This document shows positions 46,487 to 56,429 of a stretch of DNA of 64,000 nucleotides, one piece after another (the stretch's first letter is position 1; every line of letters starts with the position of its first letter). Position numbers and translations under genes: made by a program. The stretch comes from Paraspadella gotoi (lineage: Eukaryota; Chaetognatha), in assembly GCA_051294375.1 (NCBI GenBank), contig CM119271.1, positions 1,358,721-1,422,720 of the forward strand, written 5' to 3'. The notes under the pieces were generated by a model, which did no database searches, had not been told where the DNA came from, and was given only the letters and a program-made list of their open reading frames with translations.

Positions 46487-47845
46487 ATGGAATCGCTGGA
46501 TCCTTACCTGGAGACTTTCGAAAAGTCCTACCTCAAGGTCGTCCTCTTCAAGATCGTGACGGCGCTCAAGGAGGAGATAGACAATCGTCATTGGAGGGTC
46601 GACGTCAACGACGATGGGATCATCCTCGTCGAGCGGATCGTCGACGAGACCTTCGATCTTTCACGGGAAGATGCTCGCGACGACGACCAGGCTCTAGATT
46701 TCCTCGAAGAATTCAATTCCTCAGCCGACGCCGCCGACGCCGCCGACGCCTTTGACTCCGATTCGGAGAGAAACTCTACCGAAAGGCGGCGTTGGACACT
46801 CCCGGTCTCTATGAAGCGAAAACGCGGACGGCCGAGGAAAAAGGACTCCACTCCCTTGACGATGTTTGAGGAAGGCGACGTCAAAGTATTTATCTTTTTA
46901 TTTATATATTGTTATACAATTTTTTTATTCTAATTTATTCTTTCTCATTAAAGTTTCCGGTGGACTTGTCTTTGGCTACGCGACTTGACGGCGCCGACGG
47001 GTTTCTCTGTAACGTGTGCGGCGCCGCTTTCCCCACCAAGCAGTCGCTCCGACGACACGCCGCTAAAGCCCACGATTCTCGGACGTGGCCTTGCAAGGTT
47101 CGCTCGATTATCTATGATTGTGATTGATATGTGATTGATATATGATTGATGTATGATTGTTATATGATTAATAATATAATGATTACGATTATTTCCAAGG
47201 CGTATGGCCATCAATTATTCTATTCTTTATTGTACTTAATTTTTATTCACGCAGATTTGTGGAAAGCATTTCAACAACGGGAAGCACGCGCGACGACATG
47301 AACTCTCGGTCCACCTGCGGAAAACAAAGTTGGACTGCCCCGTCTGCGGGAAAACCTGCTCCACCAAGGAGAACCTCGGAAGACACATTCGCTCCATTCA
47401 CGAGAAGAAGAAAGTTCTTTGCGAGGTAAACTATAAAGATGTGGTGATTGGAAGGAATATATAAAAATTAACAATTTACCAGGTTTGCGGCAAAGGATTC
47501 ACCGCTGCCCACAGCATGAAGATCCACGTGGACTTGGTCCACTTGCGCAAGCGCGTCCCTTGTACCTTTTGTGGCAAAGAAATGAGCGAGATACACTTGC
47601 GACGCCACGTGCGGAGCGTCCACCAGGGCGTCCGCCATTCCTGCCAATTTTGCAGCAAGTCTTTCGACCGGCCGTATCGGCTCAAGAAACATATGGCCTC
47701 CGTTCACGGAGCCAAGGACGACGCCGTTAAGGACGACAACACCTCGGTGTCCACTTGGCTTAATCTTCCAACAGCGGAGGTGGTTGGGAGTGCCGTGGAG
47801 ATGGTGGCCGCGGATTTACTTTTCCAGGAGGAACCAGTTGCGTGA
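46487..47845 (+). CDS. Six-finger C2H2 zinc-finger protein with AT-hook
   Basis: Four exons, all junctions phase 0: 46487-46885, 46954-47097, 47255-47425, 47483-47845, giving 358 residues. Exon 1 encodes an acidic region with no domain I recognise and an AT-hook-like KRKRGRPRKK. Six C2H2 fingers follow: CNVCGAAF, CKICGKHF, CPVCGKTC, CEVCGKGF, CTFCGKEM and CQFCSKSF, each closing with an HxxxxH-type pair. A DNA-binding transcription factor is inferred; no orthologue is recognised. Introns 2 and 3 both fall between the second and third residue after the first cysteine of a finger, splitting the CxxC knuckle at the same place. One linker resembles LRKTKLDC rather than the classical TGEKP. Confidence 0.88.
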
Positions 47846-48342
47846 CCTTTTTTTCCTTTGAACAATTAGATGAAATTTAATACTACTAGTTCTTTCTCCT
47901 GTTTATACTTGTGCCATGTTTTAATTAGTGTTTGATTTCGAATGCTCCATGACTTTTTAAAAATTGTTATCGATATTGGAATGAATGCCTATTGTGATTT
48001 CAATCATAACGCAAAATATTTATTTGAAAATACAAATTGTATTTCGCAGGTTTTTTTCTCAAGTTGTTGTAAATTCTAATTAGTAGATATAATCATTTCG
48101 CTGGATGATAGTCAGTCAGCTTTTAAAAATTCTTGGCAGATAATTTTTGGGCTCAAATTCCAGAAAGATTTCGGTTTATGCAGTCAATAGATAATACAAC
48201 AATCACCCTCTTACACTGATAATACTGACGTGAGGCAGCGAAAATGGTTGCGAAGCATCTTGGTCAAATCTTTACCGTTCAATTCCGAATTTTAATATGC
48301 ATTTATTAAAAAAAATTTTTAGAAAGCAAAAAAATCGGAGGC
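47846..48342. other. Intergenic, no feature seen
   Basis: AT-rich spacer of about 500 bases between the C2H2 gene and ACSS3. Nothing recognised. Confidence 0.6.
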
Positions 48343-51098
48343 ATGATTTCTCCGGCCGTCTCTCTCGGCCGAAACTCGACTTTCCGGCAACTTTGTCGAA
48401 CAACATTCCGGTTGTCCTACCCTTTACATAGTCGACAATTGAGCAACAACAACGACAAAGTTGAGGACTATGAATCTTCGTTCCGCCGATCACTCGCGGA
48501 TCCGCGGGGATTCTGGGCCGACGCCGCAGAGAAACTCGTCTGGCACAAAAAGTGGGATAGAATTTTGGACGATTCGAACCCGCCTTTCATCAAGTGGTTC
48601 GTCGGCGGCGAAATCTCAGCCTGCTACAACGCCGTCGACAGACACGTCGAGGCGGGCGACGGCGACAAGGTCGCCCTTATTCACGACAGTCCCGTGACGA
48701 ATTCCTGCAAAACCGTCACGTATGGGGAATTGCTATCTCAGGTGGTTGTCGTCACGAGGCGGTTGACATTTGTGGTGGTTTTCCATCACAAATCTACCTA
48801 AGTTGCTCAAGGTTAAAAACTTTTTTCTCTGGAGAGACACGTATGGAAGAGAAATATTTAGATTATACAATTTGAAAGAATTCCGTGAGTTAAATGACTC
48901 GTAAAAGAATAGTATTTACTATGTACCGATGAAAATATATTATATATATATATAATAAATTAAAAATATCTAAAATCCATACCACTCAAGGTTCGATGCT
49001 TGGCGGACGTGCTCCGCCGCCAAGGAGTCGAAAAGGGCGACCGCGTTGTAATCTACATGCCGATGATCCCCGAGGCCTGCGTGGCCATGCTGGCCGTCCA
49101 GCGCCTCGGCGCCTGCCACTCCCTCGTCTTTGGAGGCTTTGCGGCCAAGGAGCTGGCGACGAGAATCGACCATGCCATGCCCAAGGTCATCTTGACGACC
49201 AATTGCGCCGTAGAGCCCGACCGTATCATCGATTACAAGGCCACCGTCGACGAGGCCCTCAAGATCGCCACCCACCCTACACTCAAGACGCTCGTGTTCG
49301 ACCGACCAGAGGCGCTGCCGGCAAAGCTAAATCCCCGACATGACCTCAACTGGCAAGAAGCGGTAGCGGGCGCCATCGGGGTTGACTGCGTCCCCTCCGC
49401 CGCCACCGATCCCATGTACATCCTCTACACTTCCGGTACGACGGGGAAACCCAAAGGCATTCCGCGGCCGCTCGCGGGGCAGATCGTCTGCCTTCATTGG
49501 AGTATGAAGAATCTCTATGGAATGAACCCGGGAGAGGCGTGGTTTTGCGCCTCGGACCTCGGTTGGGTCGTCGGCCACTGCTACGTCTGCTACGGACCCC
49601 TTTTAGCCGGAAACCCTTCAATCATTTACGAGGGAAAGCCCGTGACGACGCCCGACGCTGGCGCACTTTGGCGCGTGCTGAGTCAGCACGGCGCCGCGGG
49701 TCTATTCGCCTCGCCGTCCTTCGTCCGCGCCGTTCGTCGGGTCGATCCCAACGCAGCGCTCAAGTCGCCCCACGACCTCTCCAAGCTGCGCAACCTCTTC
49801 CTGGCCGGGGAGCATCTCGACGTCAACACGCTGAGTTGGCTGCGTGACGTCGTGGGCGAGGGGGTCGGCGTCCTGGACCACTGGTGGCAGACGGAGACTG
49901 GATTCGCCATCACGGCTCCCTGCGTCGGAATGAGCGGGGCCGGTCGACAGCCCGACGGGTCGGCGGGGCTACGAGTGCCCGGCTGGGATCTGAGGGTGCT
50001 CAGAGAGGACGGATCAGAGGCCGAGCCCAACGAATTGGGGTCATTGGCCGCCAAGCTTCCACTGCCGCCTGCTTCCTTCGATACGCTGTACAAGGCCGAC
50101 GACAGATTTGTTTCGACTTACTTCGAAAAGTTTTCTGGTTATTACGATACACAGGTGAGGGTATGATGTCAGTATAACGGACTTCGACTATAACTTTCAG
50201 CTGCACTTAAAGAATGGGCCGTTATAACTCTCTTACGAAATATGAAAAAAGCATATTCTCGAGCTCGAATTACAAGAATAAATAGGAAAACCACAAAAAA
50301 ATATAACGCAACAAACTTTGCTCATTTAAAATAATAATATAAACCTCTAAAGAGATAAAGTAAAATTTTATTATTATTTAATCAAAACACAACAATATGC
50401 AAATTGGTTTATCACTCAATCTCATTGGAAACGATTCACAAATTACTCTGCTTCACACTCATCGCCTTACGATGATGATGGATGGAAATCTAAGTTACCC
50501 ATTTTGTTTTTTGAGGTTTACATCGATAATTACTGTATTAAGTATTAACCGTTAAAGAGAGTCATACTGATAAAACCAATTGGACCGAATCACTATTACT
50601 TTCGTAATTTTTGTGTTATCATCACAGGACGCTGGGATGATCGACGCTGACGGTTTCGTCTTTGTTCTCTCTCGTCAAGACGACGTGATCAACGTTTCGG
50701 GGAAGCGCATCTCCGGTGGGGCGCTTGAGGAGGCCATCATGCGGCAGACGGATGTTGCCGAGTGCTGCGTCTTTGCCATACCCGATGAACTGCAGGGCGA
50801 GCGGCCCGTTGGGCTCGCCGTTCTCAAGGGCGATGTTGTCAAGAGTCGCGAGGCGATCGCCAAGGAGATCGTCGGCCTGGTCCGCAGCAACGTGGGTCCC
50901 GTTGCTGGATTTAAGACCGTCGTCTTCGTCCCGCGCCTGCCCAAGACGCGAACGGGCAAGATCCCGCGCAGCACAATCGCCGATCTGGCCACGGGGAACC
51001 CGGTTAAGATTCCCGTCACTATAGAAGACGAGACGGTCTACGGCCCGCTGGACGAGGCCTTTAAGGAAGCGGGGCTCAAGCTCAAGGTCAAACCTTGA
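48343..51098 (+). CDS. ACSS3: ACSS3, mitochondrial short-chain acyl-CoA synthetase
   Basis: Three exons in phase 0: 48343-48741, 48991-50154, 50628-51098, giving 677 residues (human 686). The first 35 residues are basic and Ser-rich, a likely mitochondrial presequence. The AMP-forming synthetase motifs are complete: P-loop YTSGTTGKPKGIPR, the LHWSMKNLYGM and SDLGWVVGH segments, DHWWQTETG, DDVINVSGKRIS hinge and the catalytic-lysine motif LPKTRTGKIPRS. KLPLPPASF and YFEKFSGYYDT fit ACSS3 rather than ACSS1 or ACSS2. The enzyme makes propionyl-CoA or acetyl-CoA from the acid, ATP and CoA in the matrix. All key residues are intact. Confidence 0.95.
50155..50627 (+). other. ACSS3 intron 2
   Basis: 473-base AT-rich intron, GT at 50155, AG at 50626-50627. 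No feature seen inside. Confidence 0.85.
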
Positions 51099-52131
51099 AA
51101 TCGGGAGTGGGTTTTGGGAAAGCGCCTTTTTGTCAAGCTCAAGGGAAACGTAACAATTTAACAAGATGTTAAATGTTACACATTTTGACGCGAAACTTAT
51201 GGCGAGTCCAAATTCGAAGAACACCCGTTTTTCTATTTCTCTGGTGATTTCGAACTTCTAAGTTCAAAAATTTATCAGTTTTTACAGTTTTTTAATTTCA
51301 AGTTATTGTTTTTTTGGGGTTACTTTTACTTTCGCCGACCGGGGTTAGGGTTAAGGGTAATTTAAGGGTGGTTTAGTGTTAGGGGTGGTTAGGGTTAGGG
51401 TAATTAAGCAATATTTTTTATTAATTTTTTTTAAAAATAAGAATTTTTAAATGATTTTTCAAAAACCGCCATAACCGCGGTCGGCGAAAGTAAAATTTAG
51501 CCGTTTTTTTTACAAGAGATCTGTATTTTTCACAAAGTGCATGTTGTTAATCAGGGCTTTTTCAAATGTAATTTTTTACAATGCCCTTTTTTGTTGGTAT
51601 TAAACGCAAAGCGAAAAGCAAGTTTTTAATACGTTACTTATATTTTTTCCAAATTTGGGAACTAAGTCATTCCATCGTCCAAAATTCTTGTTTTTATCTG
51701 CATAATCTGCCGCTTTATTTTATTTTTTTAACAATATTAACAAGATGCTTCGAATATTTGCATCAGTCATGTTCTAGTCGCTATAATTTTCCTAGTTGTT
51801 CATGGTGCCAGTAGTAGTATTATAGTTTTATCACTTTCATTTTTACTTTTTTTTGGTTACAGGTTCGGTTCTTTAACTAGTTTTTTTTTTCTGAAAGAAA
51901 ACCGAGCAAACAAATAATCGCGGGAATGGTTGCAAAAAATTTAAATGATATTAACAATAAATGTGAACCAAAAAAAGAAATTTAGAAAAAGAGATCAGGG
52001 GACAAAGTCAAGCTAGTCAAACTAGTTAGTTCGATTTACTGAGGTGATAAAGTTAATTTTTAGCCATTGGTGCTTTAATACGCATTCCTTTTTCTTTGTA
52101 TAATTTTTTATACCGGAATTGTAGATATGAA
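51099..52131. other. Spacer between ACSS3 and the DNMT3-like gene
   Basis: AT-rich except for a small inverted-repeat element with TTAGGG-like sequence (51324-51495). An acceptor-like GGAATTGTAG ends at 52125, 6 bases before the DNMT3-like ATG, so a 5' UTR exon may lie in this spacer. Confidence 0.55.
51324..51495. repeat. 172-base element with 24-base inverted ends and telomere-like interior
   Basis: Left end TTTTACTTTCGCCGACCGGGG and its near-perfect inverse at 51472-51495 bracket a stretch with several GGTTAGGG and TTAAGGG units (about 51341-51405). It looks like a short non-autonomous foldback element rather than a true telomere relic. Confidence 0.7.
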
Positions 52132-55100
52132 ATGAAAGGTTTCGATGAAAAAGATGAGAGCGACGCACGAACTAACAACGACGACGTCGCGGACAATGAT
52201 TTTGAAAGGAAAAGGAGAGAACTGGAAAGACGAGTGGGAGGAGAAAAGGAAGCCGAAAAACAATTCGTGATTATGGGTGAAGAAATGAATCGTGAGGATG
52301 CTGCGCCTGTGATACGGACGATTCAGAGTGACAGGATGAACGAGCAAACAGTCGACGCCTCTAATATCTCAAAGGGTCCCGTCGATCTCACCGTGGACCC
52401 TTCAATGGATCTCAATGGAGACGTCGTTACCCTTCCAAGTGTGACCGAGGATAATTCTGCGACACATTCGGCCATTTTTAACATCGACTCCTCAAGCAAT
52501 AACCTCAAAGTTTCTAATTCGAGCTTCAAGGATGAGCAGCCCTCACTTCTCACATGCGCGCTCGTCGAAAACTCCAACGAAGCTCCCGTCCCTGATCTTC
52601 CGGACGATGTTTCCCCCTCGAACAAACCTCTTGAGCCCCAAAATTTCACGACAGTCGCCCCTCTGTATTTTCTTCCAGACCCTGCTAAATCTGAGTCCCT
52701 GGAGCACGACCCTCCTCATTCCGAGTCCCCGAACTTGATTCCTCCTAAATCCGAGCCTCTAAAACTTGACCCTCTTAAATCGGAACCGAATCCACCGCCA
52801 CCAACAGTCGCCATCGTCGTAGAAGAAATCCTTGACTCCGACAGTTCCGTTTCCCTCCCTCCTTCTCCCCGACGCCGTCGACGGTCGCGCCCTCTTCGAT
52901 CCTCGCCCACTCGAGACTCGGACGTGGAGATTCTCAGTTCCGACGACGAGGCGATCCTGCTCAAAAAAGCCGAAGATGCGCGGAAGAAGAAGAGACAGGT
53001 TGTCCGGGGTCCAAAATTAATATGAAATTGCATTCGGTGAAGACTCTGAAGTGGTATGATTTTTTTTGCCAACTTTCTTCCAACTACATAAATTTAAGGA
53101 CAGCTCCCATAAATATTTGATCAGGGGAATACTATTGTATAAGCAGCTAAGCAGCCTTTTTTTCCAAAACTTTAGTTTACATATGAAATCGCCTCTCAGG
53201 AAAAGACAGTCCTCGACACCTCCAAGAACATCCTCAACTCTATCAAACGATTCAAGTCTTCAAACGGCTCCATCAAGATACCTTCGTTGAACAACATCGT
53301 CAAGAAGCAAGTCGTCGATGCGAACTCAAAGGGTCGTTGGGCCGGCGACGCTGTCGAAGCCGTTGAAGGCGTCACTAATGGTTCCGATCCCTCATCGCCG
53401 TGGACGATAGAGGAGAGTCGAGGCAGCACACCCTGCGAGGACCCGCTGCAACCGGAGGAAGGCGATGAGCCGTGGGAGGAGGCGGATGAGGGGGAGAAGA
53501 AGGAAGAAGAGGCTCGACCGGCAGAGTCTTTGACGGCAGAGGGCGTGAGGGAAGCGGCGCGGAAGAACGCCGCCATCAACGCCGAGTACAATGTCGAGAA
53601 GATTCTCAAGGTTGGTTAATGGTTATTGGCAATTCGGTTTGTAAAGCGGCGGAGGAGGAGGATTTTGAAAAGATTGTCTTCCCCCACCTTACAGGGACTA
53701 AAGGCCGCGACGCTGACCCTCAACAAGATTTCCGACGTCCGTAGCCGAGCGGACGAAAGCGCGGAGGCGGCGGAATCAAAGGAGAGTTTTTGCGAGATCG
53801 TGATCGACTCTAGCGACGACGACGACGTGGACGACAAGGCGGACGTCGACCGAAAAAACGACGACGACAACGGTTTGGAGAAAACTCAGGTGGCCAAAGT
53901 CGCCGAGCAACTCAACGATGCAGGTCGGGATATTGTACCTATTATCGTTCTTGTCATTTTTGTCACTTTTGTCATGACATTGTTAACGTTTTAGTCAAAT
54001 AACGAGGTTAATTAATTAGTGAATACAAGTTATTAGGTTGACAATAGTTTAACAACGGGCAATGATAAAGGTTGGGGTCTTTCCAGGCGTCACTGTTAAA
54101 AAGGCCGTCCCCAAAAAGCCGAGGCAATTATTTCCCAAATGGCAAACGGTTCCCAATCTTCCTTCGATGGAGGATGTAGTTTCAGAAAATCGACCTGTGA
54201 CGCAACCGCCGCCTCTCCCAGACCATTTGCGACGACCCATGAAGGTTTGTTGGTTTATTGAGAGCGATATGGCGGAATTTGAATCGAATGGAACAAAATT
54301 CGTGTTTAGCAGAATCTCTTTAAATATTATTATAATACATACATTATGGCTACTAATATATAATAATAATGGATAATTTTTATATTGGTTGTACCAATTT
54401 CATATATATATATATATATATTATAAAAGTCTCCCTCGTTCTCCTTTCCTCCCTCCAGGTACTCTCCATGTTCGACGGAATCTCCGGCTGCTTCGTCGCC
54501 CTCCGCCAACTCGGCATCAGCGTGGACACTTACGTCTCGAGCGAGACGGACGCCTACTCGAAGATCGTGACGATGATTCGCCATCCCGAGGCCGTACAGG
54601 TTGGCGACGCGCGCGGTGTCGACCGCCGCCTTCTCGAGGAGCACGGACCCTTCGATTTGCTCGTCGGCGGCCTCCCGGTCGACGACTTCGAATCCCGATC
54701 CTCGCTGAAGGAGCATCGTCCGGGGATGCACTTCGAGGCCTTCGTTGACGTGCTCAACCTTTGTTGGAAGCATCATCGAAAGGTTTGGCGAAAGCTGGAT
54801 GAGAATTTGAGGAGGTTTTATATAGAGTATCAATGAATACTTGTACTTGTTTAAATCATTAACGAGTTTATCACAATGTTTTTACCCTTGTCTCCTTTAC
54901 AAACCGTCCACGTTCATTTTACAACCTACAGTCCGGTCTACTCACGCCCTTCTACTGGTGCTTCTACAACGTCGACCTCGTTCCTCGTCACCGCGACGAA
55001 ATCACCTCCACGCTCGGCTGTGATTGCGTCAAACTTGACGCCGTCCATATCTCGCCCATGAGGAGACCAGACTTTTTTTGGACCAACCTTCCCGGGATGG

Positions 55101-55750
55101 AAATGGTGCTTAAGCCGGACCCGCGATGGGACCGAACCGTGTTACAGGTCCGGGGGTGTTAATGAGAGAGAGGGAAGCTTAACCTCTTCCTCCTCAAATG
55201 TTCGCGTTCCCCCCCGTATACGAGATAGGCGGACGGAGGAAGGAGCAGGGCGTTAACCTGGAGGCCCTTTTTCAAAATATAACATTGTGTACGAGATAGG
55301 CGGACGGAGGGAGGAGCAGGGCGTTAACCTGGAGGCCCTTTTTCAAAATATAACATTGTGTACGAGATAGGCGGACGGAGGAAGGAGCAGGGCGTTAACC
55401 TGGAGGCCCTTTTTCAAAAATAACATTGTCCCCCCCCCCCATTCACTCCCCAGGATTGTCTCGAGCCCGCCCGGCTGGCCCGCGTCCGTCGTCTCAACAC
55501 CCTGACGACCTCCTTCGACTCGATGAAGCAAGGATCCTTCCATCAACCCCCCATCAATCACGAGGGTGAGCTCGATGATCTCTGGATGGTTGAGGTGGAA
55601 CGCGTTCTCGGCTTTCCCGATCATTACACGGACGTGGCGAATCTTCCGCCGCGCGATCGACTGGCGCTTCTTGCCATCTCCTGCTCCGTCCCGCTCGTCC
55701 GTCACATCCTCGCTCCGCTGAAAGACTATTTCGCCGTCGAGAAGGCGTAG
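52132..55750 (+). CDS. DNMT3-like protein, catalytically degenerate (DNMT3L-type)
   Basis: Seven exons in phase: 52132-52998, 53200-53610, 53695-53923, 54087-54244, 54459-54782, 54932-55147, 55454-55750, giving 833 residues. The C-terminal 280 residues are a DNMT3 methyltransferase domain: motif I VLSMFDGISG, VGDARGV, GPFDLLVGG, DFFWTNLPGM, DLWMVEVERVLGFPDHYTDV and SVPLVRHILAPLKDYFA. The motif IV PCN reads PVD (Val codon 54678-54680) and motif VI ENV reads YNV (Tyr codon 54965-54967), so the nucleophile and its partner acid are both gone. The N-terminal 530 residues are disordered and acidic, with no PWWP and no cysteine-rich ADD domain. SUMO-interaction-like stretches (EIVIDSSDDDD, DVEILSSDDE) are present. 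A regulator of another DNMT3, or a DNA/chromatin-binding protein, is inferred. Open frame and clean splice sites argue against a pseudogene. ATTAAA at 55779. Confidence 0.9.
55219..55429 (+). repeat. Minisatellite, three 71-base units in intron 6 of the DNMT3-like gene
   Basis: Units start at 55219, 55290 and 55361 with TACGAGATAGGCGGACGGAG and differ by only one or two bases. They fill two-thirds of the 306-base intron (55148-55453) and are followed by a C run before the acceptor. Confidence 0.95.
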
Positions 55751-56429
55751 AAGCGGAAAAGGGAATTCCCATTTGAAAATTAAAAAAGGTGTTTATAGGA
55801 CAATTAGTTTCTCATAATTCGAAAAAGGAAGAGAAACTGCTCCCCGTTTCTCTTCTTTTAGCTTCAAATAACCCCCCTCCTCATCTTATGGTCGTTTTCC
55901 TTTGCTCTTCACATGCTTGGCCATCTCCAACGACATTCCGTTTGACACATTCCGACCTTTTGATGAAATTCTCTCTGTTCTCATCCTTTTTCTCTCATTT
56001 TAATTTCAATCAATTCTAGACAAAGAATGAATTAATAAATTCTGCCATCGCTTCAATCTTTTTTCTCTTTTCCCGACGATCGAATTTTTACATCGAAATT
56101 CGATAGACCCTTTTTTCAACTATTAAATTTTCATAAATCTGTCAAAAACTATTCAAACTTCATTATTATTAGTGAAATATTTTTTATAAAACATTTCATC
56201 GCCAGTATTTATTTTTATTGGTTCCAGAGTCTCTTATGACGCGACTCTTTTAAAAATTAAAAATAAAAACTTTTCTCTTGATCCACTTGGCGGAAAAAAA
56301 AGTGAGGCCATGGACATGGGCGACATCGTCGAATGAAGGGCGGCGAGGGGCTCCGCGAGACCATGTCCCCTCCGCCGCAGCAATGCCGCTCGGCATTGAC
56401 ATCTTCCTTCTCTCGGAATCCCCGAAGCA
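55751..56429. other. DNMT3-like 3' region and CREBL2-like 5' region
   Basis: ATTAAA at 55779-55784 is a likely polyadenylation signal. AT-rich until about 56280, then GC-rich to the CREBL2-like ATG, probably its promoter and 5' UTR. Confidence 0.5.

Noticed and set aside
51341-51405. Relic of a chromosome end or fusion point
   Set aside because: The TTAGGG-like units are few and impure and are enclosed by inverted repeats of a small element.
52132-55750. DNMT3-like gene as a pseudogene
   Set aside because: Seven exons keep frame, have canonical GT-AG sites, and structural motifs outside the active site are conserved.
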